Positions 52,426 through 60,334 of a DNA stretch of 64,000 bases are shown one piece after another. How positions within the stretch are numbered: position 1 is the first letter of the stretch; every line of letters begins with the position of its first letter. This DNA is from Melioribacteraceae bacterium. GTDB lineage: Bacteria > Bacteroidota > Ignavibacteria > Ignavibacteriales > Melioribacteraceae. Location: contig WYBN01000009.1 of assembly GCA_011525875.1 (NCBI GenBank), positions 248,001 through 312,000 of the forward strand. The letters run 5' to 3'. The position numbers and the translations under genes were made by a program. The notes under the pieces are model-generated. The model was not told the origin of the DNA, made no database searches, and saw nothing but the letters and a program-made list of their open reading frames with translations.

Positions 52426-53772
52426 TTATTTCAAATTATATTTTTTGATTTTGGAATACAAAGTTTTCTGCGCAATCCCTAAGGCTTTCGCAGTGTTCTC
52501 TCTGTTCCAATCGTTTGCATCAAGCGCTTTTTTGATGTGGACTTTTTCAATTTCATCCAGCGGAACAACTTCGCCTGATTCATCAAACGTCCTGTCTTGA
52601 TTACCAGCTGCAATTATCGGAAGATTCAAATCCTTAGATTGAATTTCCTCGCCCTCAGAAAAAATTAGCGCTCTCTCTATTATATGAGCAAGCTCTCTAA
52701 CATTTCCCGGGAAAGAATAATTCAACAATGAAATTTCCGCCTCCTTCGACAGGCGTTTAATATTTCTTACCGGGGATTTTTGCTGTATGAAAAATTCTGC
52801 AAGCAGAAGTACATCCTTGCTTCTTTCGCGCAGCGGAGGTATTGTTAAAGTAATCACGTTTAATCTAAATAATAAATCCCGCCTGAACGTTTTATTTTCG
52901 GCTTCAACCATCAGGTTTTTATTTGTTGCGCCGATTACCCTCACATCGGAGGTGAGGTTGGCAATTCCGCCGACTCTTCTGAACTCTCCCTTTTCAAGAA
53001 AACGTAAAAGTTTTGGCTGAAGCGTAAGACTTAGCTCCCCGATTTCATCTAAAAACAAAGTGCCTCCATCTGCAATTTCAACCAAACCCTGCTTGGAGGT
53101 TTTTGCATCAGTGAAGGCGCCTTTCTCGTAACCGAACAACTCGCTCTCAATTAATTGATCGGGAAGGGAAGCGCAATTAATTGTCACAAGCGGTTTCTTA
53201 TTTCTGTTAGAATTTTGATGAATAAATTCCGCAAACAGTTCTTTTCCGGTTCCCGTTTCTCCTTCAAGAAGAATGTTGGAATCGGATTTAGCCGCTCTTT
53301 CCGCCAGCCCGATAACATCTCTTATTGTTTTACTTTCGCCGACAATGGCATGAGGAACGCTTTTATTGAGCTTGGATGACAAAATTGTATTGCGAAGCAG
53401 CAGATCTTTATGCTCAAGCGCTCTTTCTATTACAACCACAAGCTGTCCGAACTCGTAAGGCTTTGTCAGAAAATCATAAGCTCCTTTTTTAATACAGTCG
53501 ATCGCTGTTCGCACATCGGATTTACCTGTCAGTACTATTATCTGCGTTGTAGGATGATGCTCTTTTGCATAATCTAGAACTTCTTCTCCCATAATCTCGG
53601 TCATTTCCAAGTCAAGCAGCACAACATCATACGACTTCTTTTTCAAATTTTCAATTGCAAATTTACCGTCAAAAACAATATCAACATTATAACCTTCCAG
53701 AACTAATTCTTCTTTTAACAGGTAGCATAGTGTTTGATCGTCATCTGCAATTAGAATTTGTGAATTTTTCAT
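52426..53772 (-). CDS. NtrC-family sigma-54 response regulator
   Basis: This 448-residue protein has a receiver (QILIADDDQTLCYLLKEELV, Asp in VVLLDLEMTEIMG, Lys in FLTKPYEFGQ), an AAA+ sigma-54 domain (Walker A EGETGTGKE, then ESELFGYEKGAFTDA, GGTLFLDEIGELS, RERSKDVLLLAEFF, YSFPGNVRELAHIIERAL) and a C-terminal Fis-type HTH (DWNRENTAKALGIAQKTLYSKI). The sigma-54 contact loop reads GAFTDA instead of GAFTGA, a variant seen in some other family members. It is preceded by the dehydratase gene (30-base gap) and followed by its likely kinase (11-base gap). Confidence 0.95.
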   Translation of the reverse strand: MKNSQILIADDDQTLCYLLKEELVLEGYNVDIVFDGKFAIENLKKKSYDVVLLDLEMTEIMGEEVLDYAKEHHPTTQIIVLTGKSDVRTAIDCIKKGAYDFLTKPYEFGQLVVVIERALEHKDLLLRNTILSSKLNKSVPHAIVGESKTIRDVIGLAERAAKSDSNILLEGETGTGKELFAEFIHQNSNRNKKPLVTINCASLPDQLIESELFGYEKGAFTDAKTSKQGLVEIADGGTLFLDEIGELSLTLQPKLLRFLEKGEFRRVGGIANLTSDVRVIGATNKNLMVEAENKTFRRDLLFRLNVITLTIPPLRERSKDVLLLAEFFIQQKSPVRNIKRLSKEAEISLLNYSFPGNVRELAHIIERALIFSEGEEIQSKDLNLPIIAAGNQDRTFDESGEVVPLDEIEKVHIKKALDANDWNRENTAKALGIAQKTLYSKIKKYNLK

Positions 53773-53802
53773 GGCAACATTCTATTTATTAAAAAATTAT
53801 TA

Positions 53803-54750
53803 TCAATTATTCCATGGCAGTTTAGTTAAATCAACGTTGCCGCCAGATAGAACCAAACAAATTTTTTTATTCTTAAATAACTCCTTGTTTTCCAACACGG
53901 CGGCGAGAGTAACAGCTGATGAGGGTTCAACTATTATTTTCATCCTTTCCCAGATCATTTTCATAGCGTCGATAATTGTTTGTTCACCAATTGTTAAAAT
54001 TCTTTCAACATTATTTCTAATTATCTCGAATGTAAGAGGTCCGAGGGAGGTTAACAAACCGTCGGCAATTGTCTTTGGCGCAATCGAAGGATATATTTGG
54101 TTATCACGTATCGAACGGAAAGCGTCGTCGGCTTCTTTGGGTTCAACGCCGATAACCCGCGTTTTATTTGAAAAATATTTTGCTGCGAGACAAGAACCGC
54201 TGCACAATCCGCCTCCGCCAATTGGGGTAATAATATAATCGAGTTCATCCAGGTCTTCTAATATTTCTTTGCCGCATGTAGCCTGTCCTTCAATAATACG
54301 GTAGTTATTGAACGGATGAATAAATAAAGCGCCGGTTTTTTCGACGACTGTTTTCGCGGTCGATTCTCTTGAAGCTAGTGTAGGTTCGCTGAAAACTATT
54401 TCACCGCCGTACCCCTCTACCGCTCTTTTTTTTATTTCGGGAGCCGTGTGAGGCATAACTATGTGCGCTTTTATTCCTTTGAGACTTGCGGCATAACATA
54501 AAGCGGCTGCGTGATTGCCGGATGAATGCGTGGCAACCGATTTAATCTTTTCTCCTTCTCCGAACGATAGAACGGTGTTGAGCGCTCCTCGTATTTTGAA
54601 GGCTCCGGCTTTCTGAAAATTCTCGCATTTAAAGTAAAAATCCGCACCGACCAAGCGGTTGATAGAGGAAGAAGTAAATATTGGTGTGCGGTGAATATAA
54701 CCTTTTATTCTTTCGTGCGCATCAATTATATTTTTGTCTGAAGGTATCAT
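53803..54750 (-). CDS. PLP-dependent threonine/serine dehydratase or serine racemase
   Basis: This 315-residue fold-type II PLP enzyme has the Schiff-base Lys in FQKAGAFKIRGAL, the substrate loop THSSGNHAAAL, the phosphate-binding GGGGLCSG, and Ser at the end (LVLSGGNVDLTKL). It has only a catalytic domain and no C-terminal ACT-like regulatory domain, so it is the catabolic dehydratase / serine racemase type, not biosynthetic IlvA. Substrate cannot be decided between Thr, Ser and hydroxyaspartate. Its start overlaps the stop of the TetR gene (ATGA), and the NtrC gene follows after 30 bases. Confidence 0.9.
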   Translation of the reverse strand: MIPSDKNIIDAHERIKGYIHRTPIFTSSSINRLVGADFYFKCENFQKAGAFKIRGALNTVLSFGEGEKIKSVATHSSGNHAAALCYAASLKGIKAHIVMPHTAPEIKKRAVEGYGGEIVFSEPTLASRESTAKTVVEKTGALFIHPFNNYRIIEGQATCGKEILEDLDELDYIITPIGGGGLCSGSCLAAKYFSNKTRVIGVEPKEADDAFRSIRDNQIYPSIAPKTIADGLLTSLGPLTFEIIRNNVERILTIGEQTIIDAMKMIWERMKIIVEPSSAVTLAAVLENKELFKNKKICLVLSGGNVDLTKLPWNN

Positions 54751-55352
54751 AATTTTTTATCGCTGTCGATTGCGTTCCAGAAAAAGTTTACATGTTTTTT
54801 GGTTTCTTTAATCGCGTTATTCAGTCCGTCCCGGTTTTCGTCAGTTAAAAATTGAAGCCTGATAAAAAAGAGCGGGGCAATAAATTCGTTAGCAAGGACC
54901 TTTGTATCGAAGGATTTGATCAAGCCGTATTTTGTAATTTCAGCAAATATCATTTCCCATATTTTACGCAAGTCCTCAATCAAATCATTTAAGCTGAGTT
55001 TGTCAATTTTATAATCCCTAAATTCTTCCACCATTAAAAGGCGTATCAGTTTTTTCTGTTTAGGCGTATCCCAGAATCGCAAAAGTTTTTCACAAAAATC
55101 ACTGATAAACTTATAAGGGTTTTCTATTTCATCTAAAAGTTCATCTGTCAGCAATCCGGTTGACTCTGAATTTTTTTTGAAGTCAATGAATATAGCTTCA
55201 ATTATTTCCTCCTTTGACCCGTAATGATTGTAAATTGCACTTTCACGAATGCCGACGATCTTGGCTATATTTCTGATTGATGAACCGGCGTATCCCTCTT
55301 TAGCAAACAAGTCCAACGCAGTATTTTTAATTCTTTCTTTGGTAGATTCCAT
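54747..55352 (-). CDS. TetR-family transcriptional regulator
   Basis: This 201-residue protein has the TetR HTH at residues 8-55 (RIKNTALDLFAKEGYAGSSI, RNIAKIVGIRESAIYNHYGS) and a variable helical ligand/dimer domain. It is the first gene of a minus-strand operon with a dehydratase, an NtrC-type regulator and a hybrid kinase. A perfect palindrome lies just upstream of its start, so autoregulation of the whole operon is likely. The ligand is unknown; an amino acid linked to the dehydratase is a guess. Confidence 0.94.
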   Translation of the reverse strand: MESTKERIKNTALDLFAKEGYAGSSIRNIAKIVGIRESAIYNHYGSKEEIIEAIFIDFKKNSESTGLLTDELLDEIENPYKFISDFCEKLLRFWDTPKQKKLIRLLMVEEFRDYKIDKLSLNDLIEDLRKIWEMIFAEITKYGLIKSFDTKVLANEFIAPLFFIRLQFLTDENRDGLNNAIKETKKHVNFFWNAIDSDKKL

Positions 55353-55365
55353 TTTAAATTATATG

Positions 55366-55375
55366 AACGATCGTT
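55366..55375. promoter_or_regulatory. Candidate TetR operator
   Basis: AACGATCGTT is a perfect ten-base palindrome, within the wider TGAACGATCGTTAA, and ends 13 bases upstream of the TetR start codon at 55352. Its size, symmetry and position are those of a TetR-family operator that would block transcription of the whole operon. Confidence 0.6.
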
Positions 55376-55417
55376 AATCTAAAAATATTAAAAAAATGCT
55401 AATATTCAAGGAAAAGT

Positions 55418-56716
55418 TTAATTAATTTTAATAATTCCGCAAGTCATATCATCGCTTTGCTCGGCATTCTTGGTAAATAATTTAACTTCCCGCAATATTG
55501 TTTCGAGCATGCCATTTGCAGTTTTATTGTTTTTCCCAATCAGATTTATGAATCTTTCTTCTCCGAATTCTTCGCTTTCTAAATTCATTGCTTCGGTTAT
55601 CCCGTCGGTGTAGAATATTATTAAATCTCCATTCAATATTTTTATTACCTCGCAATCGTAAGGAAAATCTATACTGCCGAGCAGAAGCCCGCCTCGCAGC
55701 AGTTCAATTAATCCTTTGCCGTTTTGCCGCAATAGATAGGTCGGGTTGTGACCGGCACTGATGCTTTGCAGTTCTTTCTGTGAATGGTTGTAAAGTCCGA
55801 ACCAGGCAGTTACAAATTTATCCTGAGTCGTCGAGCTAATAACAAAACGGTTCAAAGATTCGACAAAGTTTTTTAGATTAAAATTTTCTTTGTTGATTAT
55901 CAAATAGGTTTGTAAAAAAGAATACAATGTTGAAACAATTAGAGCAGCCGAAATACTCTTACCCGAAACATCCGCCACGAAGAATAAAGACTCGTTATCG
56001 GAAATTTTAACAATGTTGAAATAATCGCCGCCAATCTCTTTAGCAGGTATAAGTTTAACCGCAATATCTATGTCTCTGAAACTTGGCAGTCTTGAAGGAA
56101 GCAGTTTTTGCTGGATATCTCTTGCAACGCCGAGTTCATAATTAAGCTGTTCGTTTTTTACTTCAAGCGATACGAGACGGGCATTTTCAATAGCAAGCGC
56201 ACATTCCGAGCATAATGCGGTAAAAAGGTCAATATCACTTTGGTCAAAGCTGCTTCCCCCCTTTTTGTTTATTATCTGTATAACTCCTATAAGATCCTTA
56301 TTGCGGATCATTGGAGCGCAGAGCATATTCCGCGTCTTAAATCCTGTTTGAATGTCAAATTGTTTATTGAATCGCGGATCGCTGTAGCAGTCGTCAATTT
56401 TCAGAACTTTTTTGTGCTTTGCTACCCATCCAGCAATTCCCTGACCATATTTAATTTTTAAGTTGGCAAGTTCCTCTTTCTTCGAGCCGGAGATAGTATG
56501 GAAATACAAACTCTTTTCCTTTCCGTCATTAAGCAGCAAAGAACAAGCTTCGGCATTTAATAATGATTTACTGGATTTGATAATTTCATCAAGGAGTTTA
56601 TTCAACGGTTGTTTTGATAAAATATTCTGAGAAATTTTTTGAAAGAAAAATAAACGCTTCATCATGTTGCTATAGTTTGTGCAGCCGCTGCACTCGAAGA
56701 AGCCGTGGTAATCCAT
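55418..56716 (-). CDS. GAF-domain PP2C/SpoIIE-type serine phosphatase (RsbU-like)
   Basis: Starting at ATG 56716, with AAGGG 6 bases upstream, the product has 432 residues; a longer frame to 56764 lacks this support. After a Cys-containing N-terminal stretch comes a GAF domain (LLNAEACSLLLNDGKEK ... FKTRNMLCAPMIRNKDLIGV), then a PP2C/SpoIIE domain (LLPSRLPSF, AKEIGGDYFNIVKIS, FFVADVSGKSISAALI, LIFYTDGITEAMN, SDDMTCGIIKI) with the metal-binding Asps in place. Such enzymes dephosphorylate anti-anti-sigma (STAS) proteins; no STAS or RsbW-like gene is nearby. It is a cytosolic protein, transcribed alone, convergent with nothing but divergent from the TPR gene. Confidence 0.93.
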   Translation of the reverse strand: MDYHGFFECSGCTNYSNMMKRLFFFQKISQNILSKQPLNKLLDEIIKSSKSLLNAEACSLLLNDGKEKSLYFHTISGSKKEELANLKIKYGQGIAGWVAKHKKVLKIDDCYSDPRFNKQFDIQTGFKTRNMLCAPMIRNKDLIGVIQIINKKGGSSFDQSDIDLFTALCSECALAIENARLVSLEVKNEQLNYELGVARDIQQKLLPSRLPSFRDIDIAVKLIPAKEIGGDYFNIVKISDNESLFFVADVSGKSISAALIVSTLYSFLQTYLIINKENFNLKNFVESLNRFVISSTTQDKFVTAWFGLYNHSQKELQSISAGHNPTYLLRQNGKGLIELLRGGLLLGSIDFPYDCEVIKILNGDLIIFYTDGITEAMNLESEEFGEERFINLIGKNNKTANGMLETILREVKLFTKNAEQSDDMTCGIIKIN

Positions 56717-56896
56717 ATTTGCCCTTAAGAAATGATATTGACTTCGATAAAATAATTCATACAAATTATAATTTCATAAAAAAATGATATTCACAGCCGG
56801 AAGCGCAATCTTTCCAAAAAGAAAAATGTTATGATTACCATTGTTCGAATCAATTTAGTATTTTCGAAAGCAAAAAAATGAAATGAAAGGAAAAGT

Positions 56897-57502
56897 ATGA
56901 AAATAAAAGCACTTTATATTTATGGTTTTGTCAGCTTGCTTGTGGTAGTCGGGATTGTTTTAACGAGCGTGTTGTCAACCTCCACAAGCGAAATAAATGA
57001 CCCTCATGCAGGGTTAAATATGATGCCGCAGGATGATGTTCATCAGGGATTAAATTCTCCCGGCGGTGAACAACCAGGCAAATCAAACGTAAGAAAAGAG
57101 TTTCTTGAAAGGATGGAAACGTTAAAAAATTCTTATGAAGAAAATACTTCTGACACAACAGTAGCAAAAGAATACGCTGACTTTCTTGCCTCGGCACACG
57201 GGCAAAAAAAGGCTATGGAATTATTTTATAATATTTTGCAGTATGACCCAAACCGGACAGATATTTTAATGAGATTAAGTTTACTTCATTATCAAAACGG
57301 CGAGATAGATAAAACCAGGGAATTAACCGATAAAGTGCTGAAAATTAATCCCGATCAACCCGAAGCTAATTTTAATTTAGGTGCGCTTGCTTTTGAAGAA
57401 GGCAATAAAGAAAAAGCCTCAGAAATCTGGAATGACGTTATTAAACGTTTTCCCGAACATCGAGTAGCGCAAATGGCAAAGGAATCTTTACAGCAATTAT
57501 AA
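56897..57502 (+). CDS. Membrane-anchored TPR protein
   Basis: This 201-residue protein has one N-terminal membrane anchor (LYIYGFVSLLVVVGIVLTSV), a Gly/Pro-rich linker, and about three TPR repeats (AKEYADFLASAHGQKKAMEL, LMRLSLLHYQNGEIDKTREL, ANFNLGALAFEEGNKEKASE) facing the periplasm. AAGGAAAAG precedes ATG 56897. It is like CcmH/NrfG-type TPR domains but stands alone with no cytochrome maturation genes around. A terminator-like hairpin follows directly. Confidence 0.83.
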   Translation: MKIKALYIYGFVSLLVVVGIVLTSVLSTSTSEINDPHAGLNMMPQDDVHQGLNSPGGEQPGKSNVRKEFLERMETLKNSYEENTSDTTVAKEYADFLASAHGQKKAMELFYNILQYDPNRTDILMRLSLLHYQNGEIDKTRELTDKVLKINPDQPEANFNLGALAFEEGNKEKASEIWNDVIKRFPEHRVAQMAKESLQQL

Positions 57503-57505
57503 AAA

Positions 57506-57545
57506 AAATGCCGGTTTTGTTTTTACGCATCACCGGCATTTGCCC
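57506..57545 (+). terminator. Hairpin terminator after the TPR gene
   Basis: AAATGCCGGT (57506-57515) pairs with ACCGGCATTT (57532-57541) over a 16-base loop, three bases after the TPR stop. The stem is GC-rich and ends in TTT; A-run and T-run flanks suit bidirectional use. Confidence 0.7.
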
Positions 57546-57780
57546 TCTTCAGGTTTTACCCGAATCTTTTCATAATATTAAACATTTTTGATGCCGTTGT
57601 GACGAGTTTCCGGGAAAATATATTATTCGATGAAAAATTAAATATTGTTGTTAAGTCAAAAAGAATTTTTCTTAAAGCCTGTTGAAAAAATGCAACAAGA
57701 ACTAAATTGAATGTAGCGATATGTCAACAGAAATTATATTCAATGAATCCGATTACTCATTATTTTGATTCCTAAATCAA

Positions 57781-58605
57781 ATGTTTATGTCAAAGAAAAC
57801 TATAAGTATTTTAGGCTGCGGCTGGCTTGGGCTGCCTTTGGGGAAGCATTTAGTAAACAACGGCTATTCAGTCAGAGGTTCGACAACAACAAAAGATAAA
57901 CTGCGGCTTTTAATTGAAAGCGGCATTGAGCCATACTTAATCGACTTAAATAATTTTGATGGAAATGCAAGCGGAGACTTTTTCAAAACTGAAATTCTGC
58001 TAATTAATATTCCTCCGGGTAAAACCGCAGTTGATTGCAGCTATGTAGAACAAATCAAAAAATTAGAATCGTATTTCGCAGGCGGTAAAGTAAAAAAGAT
58101 ATTATTTGTCAGCTCAACCTCAGTCTATGGCAATGCAAACCGCGAAATAGATGAAGAAAATGAATTAACACCTGAAACGTCTGCTGGAAAAGTTCTTGCA
58201 GCGGTGGAGAAATATTTGGTGGGTCAGCCAAATATAAAGGCAACAATTTTAAGATTTGGCGGACTCATTGGTCCAAACAGAAATCCCGCAAAGTATTTTG
58301 CAGGCAAAAAAAACATTCCCGAAGGCGCTGTGCCTGTTAATCTTATTCATCTTGATGACTGTATCGGAATAGTTTCCGAAATTATTATTTCAGATTCGTG
58401 GAACCAGGTTTTTAACGCTTGTGCGGAAATGCATCCAACAAGAGCTGAGTATTACAAAAAGGCTTGTGTTCGGCTCGGGCTGCCGGAGCCGTCTTTTATC
58501 AACGAAAGAAATAATTTTAAGATAATCAGTTCAAAGAAGATTAAAAATAAATTAAATTACACATTCAAATATCCCGATCCGCTGGGCTTCCCGGTTGATC
58601 TATAA
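57781..58605 (+). CDS. NAD(P)-dependent epimerase/dehydratase, YeeZ-like SDR
   Basis: This 274-residue protein has the nucleotide-binding start ISILGCGWLGLPLGKHLVNN and a short extended-SDR fold (LLINIPPGKT, ILFVSSTSVYGN, RFGGLIGPNRNPAKYFAGK, VNLIHLDDCIGIV). The SSTSVYG with the usual Tyr is present, but the Lys three or four residues after it is not obvious, as in other YeeZ-type members of unknown reaction. Either ATG 57781 or ATG 57787 may be used. EttA follows after 27 bases on the same strand. Confidence 0.85.
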   Translation: MFMSKKTISILGCGWLGLPLGKHLVNNGYSVRGSTTTKDKLRLLIESGIEPYLIDLNNFDGNASGDFFKTEILLINIPPGKTAVDCSYVEQIKKLESYFAGGKVKKILFVSSTSVYGNANREIDEENELTPETSAGKVLAAVEKYLVGQPNIKATILRFGGLIGPNRNPAKYFAGKKNIPEGAVPVNLIHLDDCIGIVSEIIISDSWNQVFNACAEMHPTRAEYYKKACVRLGLPEPSFINERNNFKIISSKKIKNKLNYTFKYPDPLGFPVDL

Positions 58606-58632
58606 ATTATTAATAACTAAAACGGAAAAACT

Positions 58633-60315
58633 ATGAGCAATGAACCGAATAAAATAATTTATTCGATGTATAAGGTCAGTAAGTATTATCACAACAAACC
58701 AATAATAAAAGATATATCTCTTTCTTATTTCTACGGCGCAAAAATTGGCGTGCTTGGCTTGAACGGTGCCGGAAAAAGTACTTTGTTAAGGATAATGGCG
58801 GGAGTAGATAAAGATTTCAACGGCGAAGCTAATCTTTCACCCGGCTATACTGTTGGTTATCTCGAGCAGGAGCCGCAGCTTGACCCTGATAGAACAGTAA
58901 GAGAAATTGTAGAAGAAGGAGCGGGTGAAATAATTTCTTTGATGAATCAGTTCAACGAGATTAGCGCTAAATTTTCTGAACCGATGAACGACGATGAAAT
59001 GACGGAGTTATTGGAAAAACAGGGAACGGTTCAGGAAAAGCTTGATGCACTTGATGCATGGGATATTGATTCACGCCTTGAAATGGCAATGGATGCGCTG
59101 AGATGTCCGCCGCCGGAAACAAAAGTAAAAGTTATTTCCGGAGGTGAAAAAAGACGAGTCGCTCTGTGCAGACTGCTTCTGCAAAAACCTGACATACTGC
59201 TTCTCGATGAGCCGACAAATCATCTTGATGCAGAATCGGTTGCATGGCTTGAACATCATCTTCAGAAATATCCCGGCACCGTTATAGCTGTTACTCACGA
59301 CAGATATTTCCTTGATAATGTTGCCGGCTGGATTCTCGAACTTGACCGGGGCGAAGGAATTCCATGGAAAGGAAATTACTCCTCATGGCTCGAACAGAAA
59401 AAAAACAGACTGATGCTTGAAGAAAAAACAGAATCGCAAAAACAGAAGACTTTGGAGCGTGAAATAGAATGGATAAGAATGGCTCCAAAAGCAAGGCATG
59501 CAAAATCTAAAGCGCGTATTTCGGCTTACGAAAATTTAATAAACGAAGAGAGCGAAAAGAGGGAAAAGGAATTGCAGTTATTCATTCCGCCGGGTCCGCG
59601 TTTAGGAGATGTTGTCATTAATGCCCAAAATGTTTCTAAATCTTTTGACAATAAATTACTTTTTGAAGAGATGAACTTTTCTCTGCCAGCCGGAGGGATA
59701 ATTGGAATAATCGGTCCGAACGGCGCCGGCAAAACAACTTTATTTAAAATGATTACTAATCAGGAAAAACCCGATAAAGGAATTATCAGAGTCGGAGAGA
59801 CAGTTAAAATCGCTTATATAGATCAAACGCGCGAACTTCTTGATCCGGATAAGTCCATCTGGGAACAAATATCTGGAGGGAGTGACTTAATTCAGCTCGG
59901 CAACCGTGAAATTAACTCGAGAGCTTATGTTGCGCGATTCAATTTTTCGGGAAGTGAACAGCAGAAGAAAGTAGGCATTCTTTCCGGCGGCGAAAGAAAC
60001 CGTGTGCAGCTCGCAATGATTCTGCTGCAGGGGGCTAACGTGCTTTTGCTTGATGAACCGACAAATGACCTGGATGTAAATACAATGCGCGCACTTGAAG
60101 AAGCTCTGGAAAATTTCGGCGGATGCGCTGTTGTAATAAGCCATGACAGATGGTTCCTTGATAGAATTGCAACACACATTCTTGCTTTCGAAGGGGACAG
60201 CAGCGTTTATTGGTTCGAAGGAAATTATTCGGAGTATGAAGATAAGAAAAAAGAAAGGCTTGGACCTGAAGCCGATAAACCGCATCGGATAAAATACCGT
60301 CAGTTAACGAGATAG
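58633..60315 (+). CDS. ettA: Energy-dependent translational throttle protein EttA (ABC-F)
   Basis: This 560-residue protein has two ABC ATPase domains (GLNGAGKST and GPNGAGKTT; signatures VISGGEKRRVALC and ILSGGERNRVQLA; Walker B ILLLDEPTNHLDAE and VLLLDEPTNDLDVN) joined by the long charged ABC-F linker (KTLEREIEWIRMAPKARHAK), with no membrane segment. Length and the EttA-type arm fit the YjjK/EttA group, which binds the ribosomal E site and gates the first peptide bond according to ATP/ADP ratio. GGAAAAAC precedes ATG 58633. Confidence 0.95.
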   Translation: MSNEPNKIIYSMYKVSKYYHNKPIIKDISLSYFYGAKIGVLGLNGAGKSTLLRIMAGVDKDFNGEANLSPGYTVGYLEQEPQLDPDRTVREIVEEGAGEIISLMNQFNEISAKFSEPMNDDEMTELLEKQGTVQEKLDALDAWDIDSRLEMAMDALRCPPPETKVKVISGGEKRRVALCRLLLQKPDILLLDEPTNHLDAESVAWLEHHLQKYPGTVIAVTHDRYFLDNVAGWILELDRGEGIPWKGNYSSWLEQKKNRLMLEEKTESQKQKTLEREIEWIRMAPKARHAKSKARISAYENLINEESEKREKELQLFIPPGPRLGDVVINAQNVSKSFDNKLLFEEMNFSLPAGGIIGIIGPNGAGKTTLFKMITNQEKPDKGIIRVGETVKIAYIDQTRELLDPDKSIWEQISGGSDLIQLGNREINSRAYVARFNFSGSEQQKKVGILSGGERNRVQLAMILLQGANVLLLDEPTNDLDVNTMRALEEALENFGGCAVVISHDRWFLDRIATHILAFEGDSSVYWFEGNYSEYEDKKKERLGPEADKPHRIKYRQLTR

Positions 60316-60334
60316 AGTATTTAGGAAAACCAAT

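Noticed and set aside
53771..54238. 155-codon open frame antisense to the dehydratase gene
   Set aside because: It is a shadow of a well-supported PLP enzyme; the translation shows no family pattern.
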